DNA of 63,780 nt from assembly GCA_003667245.1 (NCBI GenBank), contig RCNN01000168.1, forward strand, positions 1 through 63,780. Reading direction: 5' to 3'. Numbering within the stretch: position 1 is the first letter of the stretch; every line of letters starts with the position of its first letter. A program made the position numbers and the translations under genes. The DNA comes from Heterostelium multicystogenum. Taxonomy: Eukaryota > Evosea > Eumycetozoa > Acytosteliales > Acytosteliaceae. The notes under the pieces were generated by a model that searched no databases, was not told where the DNA came from, and saw only the letters and a list, made by a program, of their open reading frames with translations. Below are positions 1 to 11,863 of this stretch, in pieces.

Positions 1-1296
1 TGTAATCAAAAACTTAGTTGCTCACAAACTCAGAAACAGGAAGACCGCCATCATGTATGCCATATCTCTAGCATTCATTATCTTTGTCAATGTTAGCTAT
101 TCAACCTCAACAAGCATCTATGAACTACAAAATACAGCAGAAATTTGGTAGTTATCTTAGACTCGATATCACCTACTCAGACATTGAGATAAACCAAGCT
201 ATCGCTAAATTCCTTGATAGCAATTCTATTATTGAATCATATTCCTTCATATCGAAGCCATTCAACGCAATAGGTACGACCAACACACCAACTCAGATTT
301 CAAATATTGGTCACATCTACAACGACAACAATCACCTCTATTGTCTCTCGCCAAACTACTTTAGCACAACTATTCCAGGCTTCCTCAAGGTGTCTGGATT
401 GGCCAGCGATCCCGACTATAATATGGACAAAAATACATACAATGGAATCTCTGAGCAATTGTACGCCCAACAATCCACCAGCAAAATCGTAATGGGTTCA
501 CTTTACAAATCATATTTAGGTGTATCACTTGGATCACAGTTCCTCCTTAAAACTCCATACCAAGACATTAACATGAACCTAAACACTACCGCCTACCTCA
601 TTCAACCAATGGCATTCCTAGATTCATCACCGGGATTTATATCATCGGAATTCCCATCAGTCATGGGTCAAGATGCTCTCGTCTCAATTCCAGCATATGT
701 AGAATACGCAGGAAACAAATATCAATCGGTCAGAGAAATATTGATAGAAAGATACCTTCTCAAGTTTAACACTGCCAAAACTTCGACCTTGAAAAAATCA
801 GATCACTGAATTCTGCAACTACTTGCAGACAGGCTGTAGAATCAGAGACTACCAACAAGAGGTGGCTCCAATGGCAACCGCCAGTACCATCATACAATAT
901 TTCTTTAGCTTCACAACCGTTATTGCAATGTTAATCTCTTTCTTCTCGCTCATGTCGTCAATGTTCACCAACATTTTTGAGCAAACCAAAGAAATCGGTA
1001 TCCTCAGAGCAATCGGTATTCCAAAGTCATGGATGGTAAGAATTTACATCTATGAATCATTTGTCCTTGTATTCTCCTCGTCGATTCTTGGTGTCATTAT
1101 TGGTTCACTTGTAGGATGGACAATGATTTTACAACGTGTACTATTTACACAACTCCCTATTCCCTTTGTATTCCCATGGGTTCTACTCATCATCATTTTT
1201 ATTTGTTCAATACTCTTTTCATTCATATCTGCATTTGGACCAATAAGAAAAGTATTAAATCAACAAGTTGTCAGTATAATGAGAATTGTTACCTAA
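1..1296 (+). CDS. FtsX/MacB-type (ABC3) permease, 3' part, frame-broken
   Basis: C-terminal portion of a large membrane protein; the 5' end lies outside the window. Reading starts in one frame at about 10-85 (KNLVAHKLRNRK then a hydrophobic segment), moves to the frame of 84-809 (extracytoplasmic-type domain) and again to the frame of 823-1296, which holds three to four membrane segments and the FtsX signature EIGILRAIGIPKSWMVRIY. The stop is TAA at 1294-1296. The gene at 47460-51616 has the same order (NLVRKNLASH, hydrophobic segment, external domain, EFGVLRAIGL) and is clearly a paralogue. In bacteria such permeases work with an ATPase subunit in lipoprotein or drug export; the substrate here is unknown. 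The two frame breaks look like single-base indels, because coding similarity resumes at once in the next frame. Confidence 0.8.
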
Positions 1297-2538
1297 AATA
1301 ATTAATAAACAATTCAAACCAACAAACAAATAAACAAACAACCAAACATGCATGATTATAATTTATTGATCAACAAGTATATATAACTTAGTAAATCTTG
1401 ATGGTATCCTCTTATCTCCAACCAATCATTTGTGAAATAGATTTACTTATGAATCAATCAAACACAAATTAACTACCGGCAGTATAACTGTTGACTTTCC
1501 AACAACACTTTGTAATATTTTAATTTGTGTTCAATTAAATTCAAATTAACTTTATTGAATTCAAATTGAATTGTCAGTACAACCACCCACATCACTGGAC
1601 AATCGGTATCTAATAAAAATAAATCCAGAGACAACAAATAAAATTGAAACATCAACCATTCAATTGAATGAGGTTGGTCAAAAATAGCAGTGCTGTGTTA
1701 AAATAAAATATAGAAGAGGAAATTTCCAAATTTATGATGAAAAATAACTGAAGCAGAAATAGCCAACACACTCTCTGGACAGATAAGATTTATTATATTA
1801 TATATTGATGTGCCATGCTACTATTGTGTTGTTGTTATTGTGTTGTGTTATTGTCAACAGGTTATTGCAACATTCATTCTAAAGTTAAATTTCAAAAGAT
1901 AGTTATTATTATTATTTTAAAGTGCGTATTATTGAAATTTACAAATCATATGTTTCCAAATTAATGTGAATCAATTTGTTCTCAATATGGTTATCGATCA
2001 TGCACAATTGTGAATGTTTTTTGTTCTGCTAAAAAAATTAATCTCAAAAACAAAAACTTGAAGCCAAAAATAAAGGTACCCTATATCCCAATTGGGTGGG
2101 TATTGAAATATTTGCAGAGAAAAACAGTTTTTTTAAAATTTTATTTGTGCGAACCTAGCAGCATGACAATCACCACACTCTAGATTGCATAGTTTGGTGA
2201 TTGTATAGATGTAAAATTGCAGCTCCATTTTGAAAATTTCTTATGCGGCTGACTCTGGTAGAGGAACACCCACAACCCCACTTTCTATCAATCACAAATC
2301 TATACCCATACGACATAGGGTGGCTTTTGGGTTGACCATACAATATTACAAAAAAAATCTGTTGGAGGAAATCATAAAAAAAAGAAGAAAAACGATGATT
2401 AATTTCAAATTTATTTAAAAATAATATTATAATATTTTTATTTTCAATTCTTTACTTACTGCTGATTGTGTTCTTTGTGAAATAACACACACACACCCAT
2501 CATCACCAATTCCTTTTCCTTTTTCTCCTTCTTCCTTA

Positions 2539-2569
<31 letters not shown>

Positions 2570-5500
2570 TTATCAATACACAAATAAATAAATAGAACAA
2601 AAATAAAACAATACAAATAATACCTTGATACTTGATATTTGATTGTTTCTGTTTTTTTCTTTTGTCTGTTCTGCTGCTTCTGCTTTATTTTCGACCACTA
2701 CGTTTTACCTTTCTCACACACCACCATTACCACACACAACCACCACCGCTAGTTGATATAATAAATTATTATTAATAATATTATTATATTATATTATTTA
2801 TCTATCTATCTGTCTATCTCTCCATCTAACTTATTTATCCACATTTTTAGATTGAAAGAACAAGAAAATTTCCACTTTTCTTTACCTATATCCACAAGCT
2901 ATCAGTATTCTTCTTTAAATCAAACATTGTGATATTTATCAAAATTTCAAATCAATATCACAACAAATAACCAATACTGGTATTCATTTTAAAATTCACT
3001 CAGTTTTACACATTTTCCAAATTTATTATTGTTATTTTTTTAATTTACTACTACTATATAATTAATTAATATCAATCAAGCTAAAGCTAGTTTTAGATTT
3101 TCATCCATCTTTTGTATAAATTACTCCACACGACTCTACTATACCAACCAACCATCCATTCTCCATCCAACCACTATACTTATATATCTATTTATATAGT
3201 TATTTTTAATCTTTAAATTTTACCTTGTTGGCATATTCATTAGCTGGAAAACCTCTGTTTTTATAATTTACACGCATCGAAAAAGGATTACCAAATCTTT
3301 TTTAGTTTTCATAAGCGAATTTATATATTAGAAAGTACAATCAAACCAACTTCACAATATACTATAGTAAATAATATCCAATCACTACAGTCAGTTTCAC
3401 AACATTTAGATTCCATTACAAGATTATTAAATTGTAAGTAATTAAACATTTCAAACCAATTAAGAATAAATCATAATAGTTAAAACAACTACTACTACTC
3501 AAAAAATAATATCTATAATAATAATAATAATAAACATTTGTTGATTGTTGGGAAATCATTTGTTTAGATATTTTCGATATATTTTTGTTTGTTTGTTTGT
3601 TGGTATTCAAGTTGGAATTCACAGATTCTGTTTGTTTCGGTCACTAAAATTTAGGATTCCAACTCAAAATTTTTAATATTTTGTGCATTCTCGCAAATCA
3701 ATGGTTTTGGTATGGCATATGTGGGTTAATGAATCCCCAATAACTTTGCTAAACACCCATCAATGACTATCCAATACCATCAACACACCTGCTACCCAAT
3801 TAAATTAATTGTTTATCCAATTCCAATTGCTATTCCATTTGATTCACAATTCAAATTCGATTAACAAAAATTCATTTAATTCAATTTAAAATTCTATTAA
3901 ACAAATAAAAGAGATAATTAAATACACACCATCAGAACACCTGTTGCATTTATTACTTGTTAATAAAAGAAAAGACGCGCCAAAATCCAAATAAATATAA
4001 TTTCACTAAATTCATCCAATCATTCACAACAAAAACAAACCTTAATAATCATAATAATAGATTAGATATCATCAAATTTCCACAAGTCTTTTTCATCTCT
4101 CCAAAAAGTAAATATAAACAACATACTCAGCTAGCAACAATCATCATTCTATAGTCAAACCATTATCAATGCAATACAAGTCTATTTTTAATTAGTCATG
4201 ATGTTTGTAATTCAAATTCACCAAGTGAGGTGTGTTTAGATCTTTATGTGTATTTATCAAAGACTAAAATTACAAAAAAATAAAAAAAAAAAAAATAAAA
4301 CAACACCAGGAAGAACCAAAGCTGATACTGACTCCATTTTGTCGGGCACCTTGGAAGTGGAAATGGATGTGTGTAGGATGGAGAAAAAATGGGTTATAGT
4401 GGTTTGATTCACCATCAATATCTAAACTTTATCTTACCAATTCATTCACTCATTCATTCTTAATATTGAATGACAATTAATCCAAGATGGATGGATAATG
4501 AAACCAACAAGCAACTACCGCTAACCACCAAATTTAAACACCCATTTTTAATGCAATTAACTATTTCTTCATTCATCATCAAATTATATAACAAAAGTGT
4601 GTTAAATTTGAATTTTGTTTTGAATGTCTTATTTATTAATATCACATCATCAATCAATCCAAAAAAAGTGTTCATTATCTTTTAGAATCTAAAGTTATTT
4701 ATTTTCGCTAATTATTTGTTGGTGTCTGTGTGTGATTATATGATGAATCTGGGAGCAGCACTAGTTGTTAGAGCTATTGCATTGTATATTCCCTTAGTTA
4801 GCTATATGTGTTTTGCATTAAACACTACATAAAACCACCACTCTAATTACACACAGACACACACCACACTTTAATTAACGCAATACACCACTACATTTAC
4901 TACCCGCCCCCAATCCTCTCATAATCAGTGTCTCTCTTTGAAATAAATACTTCTCCAACTGACTGATTGTTAGATATTGTGGATTCTCTCTATTCATTCA
5001 CACCTGGGGTGCAACAACAGCAAGCAACAACCCACAATCAAATCGTATCCACTCAACCAAATTAAACTAAATTCAATCACAGTGTGTTTAGTGGGTGGTA
5101 TTCATCGATGTTTGTTGTTAGTGGGTGCTGTGTTAGTGGTTGGTGTCAGTGTGGTGGTGTTATTAATTTATATTTTGTTGTTCTCATCTTTATTATTATT
5201 AGCTGTTAATTAAACTATATATTATATTTATAATCCAATTCAATTCCGACATTCTCTCTCTTTTCTTTCTATCTATCCTATTACTTTGTAGCTACTCTTT
5301 GCAACAGCAACAACACAGCAACCATCCATCTCATATCATATTTGTTTTTTAAAACCAAACCATTTTTGTGTTAACAATACATAACAACATAAACTCAAAA
5401 GTACAAACAATATAATATAAAAATAACAATAATAATAAGAATAAGAATAATAAGAAGAATTTACTCTACCTATTCTACTTTACTTGGGATAGTTCATCTA

Positions 5501-6494
5501 ATAACATAATAATATTATTATCAATACACAACAACAACAACAATACATAAACACATAATAAAAATAATACATACAAACAATAAACAAAATAATAATTATT
5601 CAAATATCAAACCACTCTCAACAAACAACATTCAAACAAAAAAAGTTTCTACTTTAGTTTTTTTGTTTTTTTTTGTTTTTCTTTGTGTCTATCAAATTAA
5701 AACAAAGAGAGTATTTTAGTTGTTTAGTTTTAATAATATAATCATATAAATAGTTGTCGCATAACAATAAGCAAAAAAAAAAAAAAACAACAACATTGGT
5801 CCCAATCAATTATCACTATAAATTAAGAAATCAATTTATTTTGAAATTGAGCAGCTCAATATCTACCATCTGTTTACTATTTTAGTTTAAAGGTGTCGTC
5901 TGGTTCTGACCTTTTGGAACCTTTTTAAGAGCAAGAAACAAGGAGGAGAAGTTTTTGTTTTTTTTTTATTTTTTGTTTTCAAAAAATTTCTCATCTTTTA
6001 ATTTTTTGATTTTTTATTAATTCAAATGGGGAGTTGATCAACAACAATTGACAAAAGAATCATTAATTCCCTTTGCTTCTCTTTCATCTAAAAAAGAATA
6101 ATCTGATCCGTCCACATATCCTGTATATAATATTTTGCAGTTATCAAATTATTCCACAATAGTAGTAGTAGTCGTCGTAGTAAAACTAGTTCTTATACAA
6201 TCACAACAATTCTTGCATCTTTTAAACATTAAATTTTACCATGCAAATTGATTTCTTAGATAACAATAATAGAAATAACAGTTATAATCAAATAGTGTTA
6301 TACCAAAGCCAGCAGTAATTAATTAATCATTTTCTCTCATTTTTTAGATAATTAATAATAATAATAGTAGATATAGTTAATTTTAGAATTTCATATTAGT
6401 ATAATGAGATATAGTTCATAGCAATACAATAATATTAGATTAATACAAATAATAATAGTAGTATAGTTTTCAACTCATAATAATATATTTTAAA
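1297..6494. other. Intergenic, AT-rich, no gene recognised
   Basis: About 5.2 kb with no ORF that looks coding; the open frames present are short and low-complexity. It contains microsatellites (ATT/TTA run near 2540-2570, TCTA/TCTG near 2800-2825), homopolymer tracts (4270-4300, 5770-5790) and a less AT-rich island at about 2045-2345 with a 9-bp inverted repeat (2167-2175 with 2195-2203). The part from about 5200 on is probably 5' leader and promoter of the RWP-RK gene, but no start site can be fixed. Confidence 0.6.
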
Positions 6495-8552
6495 ATGCAA
6501 AATACACCCCGCTGGAGTTCCAAATTTTGGAAAACCATTGCAATTTGGCTCACTGCTGTTGTCACCTTCATCTCCATCCTCAATCAGCCACCTTAATAAC
6601 AATAGCTCCTTCAATATGTATAAACCACTCGACTCTTTCTCTCAATGGCTTCATCACCCTCGAAACATCACCATCTATCACCTCATACTATTCAATTCCT
6701 TCCCCTTCCTCACCGTCATCACCAGCCTCATCACCACTATCGGTCCCAAGTTATGATAGCTCTCCAAGCAACAAAAAACAAAAGACAATCAACGACAAAT
6801 ATTTAAATAACCCATACAACGAAAGCACCAACTCTGAGAATAGCAGTATAAAGAACATCTTAAATCCAGTTGATAACTGCAGTTTCCAATTCGACTCTCA
6901 CCTTCCAAGATCAACTTTGTCGTCATCCTCAAATACTCCAATTACATCTTCCATGATTATTAAAGATGGTACCAATTCCAACCGTTCCATCTTGCAAAGC
7001 AATTCTATTGCCGAGTGCTCACCAGTCTCTTCACCATCTTCACCAATCGATCAATTCCCAAGCAATGCCTCCAACAAACAATTAGTATTCCAATGGATGC
7101 AAGAATTGGCCAACTTGAAGAAGCGTGAAACTTTCCTCTTGGAGAATTTGAAAAACTTTACCAACTCTGAAGTTGATTCTTCTGATGACCAAGCCGAAAC
7201 TTATCAATCACCATCCAAAGAAATGGTTCCACATATCGAAAAGTATGTATACTTTGTAAATTATTATTGTTTTAAAATAACATATTAATTCATTTTATTA
7301 GATCTGCTGTACAAAACCAAAACCATTAATATCTCACAGCAACCACCTGAATTGGTTGTTTGCCACCGATATATTCACCCATCACCAGTTGTAACAGTTG
7401 ACCCTGAGTTGTTGAACAGAGCCAGTGGACAGTTGGTGTTCAAGTTTCACTTGTTCTACAACTCTACTTTTAAACCTGTTACCACCAAGCAAACTGATGG
7501 TAAACAAGAAGTTCTTCAGGGTGTCCGTGCTCAAGAAGTCGACAAGAGTGGTATTGTTGTCTTCAACAAGCTCAAGGTCAGTGAGGTGTCATCGAAGCAC
7601 TTGCATCAATCATTCTGCTTCCTCTTTACTTTGAGTGAAGTATGCAATCCTGAGGCCCTCGATCAAGCTGTTGTTTTTAACTCAGCTCACCTCTTCATCA
7701 TTCCATGTCTTGTCCCGTTCTAATAAGCGTAAGAAGGATGATGAAACAGACTCTGACTCCCAAGAGCCATCATCACCAATCCACTCTAAATCAAGTCCAG
7801 TCTGCTCTTCACCATCATCTCCATCTTCACCATTCCACAATCATGTAGTTTTGCCATCTGCTGCCTCATCTGAGGAAAATGTTGCATCAATCACTACACC
7901 ATCACCAGTAGCTTCAGTCAATACCGTTGCTCACAGTCCATCCTCTTCTTCAAGTGATCCAAATTACATTGACATCACCGAGCTTTTGGTATTACCACAA
8001 AAAGAGGCTGCCTCTCGTTTGGGTATCTCAGAATCTATGCTCTGCAAGAGATTCAAGGAGTGCACTCGTAGAAAATGGCCATACAGATACTTGAGAAAGA
8101 TCGACAAGGTCATCAAGATTCTCACCTTCCAACACGGAAATGATATTCCAAAGGAAGAGAAAGAGAAATTGGACAAATTAATGCAAGAACGTGAAGAATG
8201 CCTTCGTCCAGTCAAGATCCGTATCACTGGATGTCTCGAGAAGGATGACGACTCTCAAAGCCCAATTAGCGGAACCTACAACTTCAAAGTTGTTAATTCC
8301 GCCGGAGCTTCCATCGCATCTCACCGTTCAAGTGGTTCATCCAGTCAATTGGTACCACAAACCCCAACTAAATCCAATTCTATCCAGAGTATTATCAACT
8401 TTGGAAAAGATGAAGTTGAGGAAACAACTCACCAACGTGTCTCTGGAATTCTCCCAAACCAATTCTCACAAAATGGAGGTAGTGAGAATGCTCACAGTGG
8501 TCTCGAGAATATCTTGGAGACATTGGAGATGTTAAAGCATACTCGTCAATAA
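6495..8552 (+). CDS. RWP-RK domain transcription factor
   Basis: Probable nuclear DNA-binding protein. The RWP-RK domain is at about 7960-8120: DITELLVLPQKEAASRLGIS, then a helix-turn-helix stretch ending in KWPYRYLRKID, the amoebal form of RWPxRK. Upstream are Ser/Pro-rich low-complexity stretches, a conserved-looking block with LVVCHRYIHPSPVVTVDPE at about 7350, and an acidic KKR-type segment (SNKRKKDDE, about 7722). The start is taken at ATG 6495 because the neighbouring frame gives AGVPNFGKPLQFGSLLLS at once; an extra C in the CCCC run near 6510 would explain the shift. Further breaks lie near 6650 and 7700. An intron with donor GTATGT at 7243 and acceptor AG at 7300-7301 is likely, but the joint is out of frame by one base, again suggesting an indel. 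TAA stop at 8550-8552. In plants and algae this family controls nitrogen response and gamete programmes; the role here is unknown. Confidence 0.8.
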
Positions 8553-10016
8553 GAGACTAGTATTTGTGCTATTCTCATGACCATATCAATGTTTGTTGTC
8601 ATCCACTGCGGTGTACAATAGTTAATACTATTTACAACATATTGATATGTATGTCTTTCATCAAACATCACCCTTTCAAACAAACACTCACCAACCCACT
8701 CACCAATTCACCAATGTAATTCCGAATATCGGCGTTACAATTTTCATCCAGGCTTTGCATACGATTGAATCCAATGGAAGAACAGGTTATAATGGATAAT
8801 CTATTTGTCTGAATTCTGCCATATAGTTTCAATTGAACTCAAAGTTTCGATTGTACGATATAATATATGTCGCACATATCAAAATCAAAAACTCGCCTCA
8901 CCACTATCTATATTTTAGTTATATATACTATAATAACCTCCTCTTATTTTATATATTAATCCATATCCAATATCTATTTATGTTATTATTATGTTTCAAA
9001 AGTTTTTAAATTATCTATTTATCATACACCATCAAAATAGTTTCAAGTTTTAAAAAGAGGTTAATTTTTAAGATCAAAGTTAAAAAATTATTATTCTATT
9101 TAATATGCAAACAATTATAATCATTCATGTTGTATGATTCTTAACTTGGCTACATCACCCATCGAACCAACTCAACCAACCAACAATAATTCACTTTAAT
9201 CATCAACTCTCACGTCAAGACTCAACCAACTCAACCTATACACTTTAAACAAACACGCCATAGCAATGTAGAATACATTGTTATTCCATTTGGTAGAACC
9301 TCTGTTGATTTTGTTGTAACGAAAACACAACCAGCGGTTTTATTTGGTTAGCCACAGAGTTTCAAGACCTTACCGAACCCGTGCAGCCTATCTTTGGATA
9401 ATTTCTTGTTTTGTAGTACATCTGATTTCGCTTGAAGATCAACATCAGTCAGCTTTTAAGACTCAGAAATCGCTTAAATGTACGTACAAACCCAAGTGCC
9501 CGAAATTATCTCGTCACTAGCATATTATCAAGAGTTTCAAAAGAAAACTATGAAATATGAGAGTGATTGAATTTGATACAAGTAAAAGATAGGACAATCG
9601 AAGGAAGTAAAATTTGCAACTCATGCTTTCCATTGTGTCCCATTGCCATCCAGAAATGAGTATGGATACCAATAGTACGCATCAAATAATCCACCTTTAA
9701 ACTCGTTAAGAAAGAATTTATACTCTGTAATATCTAATTGAAATGTTATATTAAATAAAATAATTACAAAAACATTATGGTCATCTATTATTCTTATTTG
9801 ATCTCAATAGTTAAATCTGATAGGTAAATACTATTATTATTATCAAGATTTACATTTTAGAAACCTATGCAAATTAACACAGTCCATTGTGCAGACTTGA
9901 CCGATTAGAGATTTCTAAGTCACATTTTTTGATTTATTAAAGTTTATATTACATAGAAAAGGTTATCTCAATTTTTTTAAAAGTGTAAAATGGATTTTTT
10001 CCCATTTTACATATAA
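8553..10016. other. Intergenic; 3' flank of RWP-RK gene
   Basis: No ORF of note. The stretch at about 9260-9700 is less AT-rich than the rest and unstructured to the eye; it could hold an old repeat or a noncoding RNA but carries no motif I can name. The region ends at a tRNA gene. Confidence 0.5.
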
Positions 10017-10098
10017 GTACTCTTGGCCGAGTTGGTCTAAGGCGTCAGTTTAAGGCACTGATTTCTTCGGAAGCGTGGGTTCAAATCCCACAGAGTAC
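10017..10098 (+). tRNA. tRNA-Leu (anticodon AAG)
   Basis: Class II tRNA of 82 nt. The acceptor arms GTACTCT and AGAGTAC pair fully. The anticodon arm TCAGT/ACTGA closes a 7-nt loop TTAAGGC, giving anticodon AAG (Leu, CUU). A long variable arm (TTTCTTCGGAAGC) and T arm GTGGG-TTCAAAT-CCCAC follow, the latter being the internal B box. No intron and no encoded CCA. A T run 10-20 bp downstream can serve as Pol III terminator. Ty3 element 1 begins 42 bp after the gene, in the same direction. Confidence 0.95.
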
Positions 10099-10140
10099 AT
10101 TTAAAAAAATTTTTCCCGCTTGCCGTGTTAAAAACTATTG

Positions 10141-10436
10141 TGTAACAACAATGCAATATTTTAATAATTTATAAAAATTCAAATAATTTTCGATCTACAA
10201 AAACGAATAATCAGAAAACCTAAATCAGATTAACTTATACACTATTTACAATCAACTAATATTAAGGTGTATCTATTATCTTGATTTAGGTATGTTTTAA
10301 ATAAAGATTAACTTATACACTATTTACAATCAACTAATATTAAGGTGTATCTATTATCTTGATTTAGAACTTGATTCAGTTAGTTGAGTTGAATAACCTT
10401 TAATAAACATTGGTCTGATCAACCATATTTATTAAA
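10141..10436 (+). repeat. 5' LTR of element 1
   Basis: 296 bp, starting TGTAACAACAATG and ending near CAACCATATTTATTAAA, at a fixed offset of 5462 bp from the 3' copy. It contains a 63-bp block present twice (10227-10289 and 10305-10367; period 78). The last shared bases with the 3' LTR are ATTAAA, so the exact end may shift by one or two bases. Confidence 0.93.
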
Positions 10437-10468
10437 CTTTTTTAAGTCTTTTTTTTATATATATTATT

Positions 10469-10490
10469 ACCTCAAACTCCCCGGGGAGGT
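10469..10490 (+). promoter_or_regulatory. Palindromic leader hairpin, element 1 (candidate RNA dimer/packaging signal)
   Basis: ACCTC (10469-10473) can pair with GAGGT (10486-10490), leaving a loop that contains CCCCGGG; the 12-mer CTCCCCGGGGAG (10477-10488) is a perfect palindrome. This GC island stands out in an otherwise very AT-rich leader. It lies about 41 nt after the LTR and 119 nt before the gag ATG. Element 2 has a counterpart at nearly the same spacing. Confidence 0.5.
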
Positions 10491-10606
10491 AAACAACTAT
10501 ATATCTATATATTATCATAATTACATACTTATCTATAAACTACAATTATCATTCATATACCATATACAAATTACATTTTATCACACTTAATATCTATTAG
10601 TTAACA

Positions 10607-11863
10607 ATGGCAGATCAAGACGATTCAAAGCAGGTTGAGATTTTAGTACATGAAAAGCGATTCACTATGAGCGAGTGTAAAAGTTTACATAATGGCACAG
10701 TCGCTCTTCAGCATACTCATTACTCCAAAGATGCCGTAGAATCATTATTAGCATATATGAGATCAGTCATCTCTATGTCAAACACAAAGTACGAGGAGCT
10801 CACTAAAGAAGCAGGTCAGATCAAGAAGGACTTAGAGGTAAAAGACCTACTTGTAAAAACTCAGCTCGATCTTATTGAGGTCCTCAAGCGTAGTCACAAG
10901 GAAGCCAATGATACTCAAAAGATAGCAACCACCGTCCAAGAAAACACGCGTACCGACAACCGTCAAGATGACTCGTTCACTCAGTCAGCATTTAACCAGA
11001 GGATGAACGACACGCTGTCGATGTCGGCCTTACAGGACGATAAAGCAACCAAAGTCTCAGATTCCGATGTTAAGTCTTTTAGAAAGTGTCTCAGTGACAT
11101 CAACAAGAAATCTGTAGCATCCTTCAAGTCCTACATGACATTTATCGCGAAGCTAGATGGTCCTCACTCAACTGAGAGAGTCAGAACTGTGATACAGAAC
11201 ATCGTCCAACATAACAGCTCTGTACAAGCCAGCTTCAGCATGTTAGATGACACCAGTCGTCAAGGTTGTACCCGATCCTGGGATGCATTCCTGGAATGGA
11301 TTATAGAGAAGTTCCATAGTAGACCCATTATGCTATCGTATCTGGACAACCAAATCAGGAGTTTCAAACTCAATAGCGATTTCAGCAACTACCGTGACTT
11401 GATGGAGTTGGTCACCGAATACTTCAGGACCAATGTACCAGATAACAAGCTAATAGACTCTTTTGCAGCAGCTCTTACCATCCCTGGTAGGAGTTTCATC
11501 ATTAACGCATTCAAAGACTCCAACTACGTCGGCGAAGCCACGCTTCAGTCTTTTGAGATCAATGGCATCAGAATAAATCCCAAACATCTGACCCTTTGGG
11601 AGGCATACCTCAAGAATCGTGCCGAAGCCTATGTTGGTACGTTCGAAGCCGACAAGCACAAACAGGAACAGAAACGCACGGGCACACACAAGAAGAAAGA
11701 GTCAACATTTTTTCGTGAAGGCAGGAAAGAAGAAGGCAAGAAAGACGAAGAAAAGAAAGCAGAAGGCGAAAAGAAAGCTGACACGTCTTCCACAGAAAGA
11801 TCAGCAGGTTCCAAGGGCAAGCACTATCATCCCAAGAAGGGAGAGAAGCCCCATTCAGGTTAA
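10607..11863 (+). CDS. gag: Gag of element 1
   Basis: 418 aa, starting at the first ATG after the LTR (AACAATGGCAGATC). Predicted structural capsid protein: N-terminal helical region, capsid-like part at about residues 150-320, and a strongly basic Lys/Glu-rich tail (residues 345-418). No CCHC zinc knuckle is seen, so RNA binding probably relies on the basic tail. The stop TAA (11861-11863) sits inside TTAATGG, and pol continues in the +1 frame across this point (CAG GTT AAT GGA). The same arrangement occurs in element 2. Confidence 0.88.
   Translation: MADQDDSKQVEILVHEKRFTMSECKSLHNGTVALQHTHYSKDAVESLLAYMRSVISMSNTKYEELTKEAGQIKKDLEVKDLLVKTQLDLIEVLKRSHKEANDTQKIATTVQENTRTDNRQDDSFTQSAFNQRMNDTLSMSALQDDKATKVSDSDVKSFRKCLSDINKKSVASFKSYMTFIAKLDGPHSTERVRTVIQNIVQHNSSVQASFSMLDDTSRQGCTRSWDAFLEWIIEKFHSRPIMLSYLDNQIRSFKLNSDFSNYRDLMELVTEYFRTNVPDNKLIDSFAAALTIPGRSFIINAFKDSNYVGEATLQSFEINGIRINPKHLTLWEAYLKNRAEAYVGTFEADKHKQEQKRTGTHKKKESTFFREGRKEEGKKDEEKKAEGEKKADTSSTERSAGSKGKHYHPKKGEKPHSG

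Noticed and set aside
84..492. Separate small genes at 84-809, 307-492 and 823-1296
   Set aside because: 84-809 and 823-1296 are pieces of one permease by comparison with 47460-51616; 307-492 is a frame shadow.
4977..5213. 78-codon hydrophobic ORF
   Set aside because: It is made of GTG/GTT/TTA repeats and lies in noncoding-type sequence.
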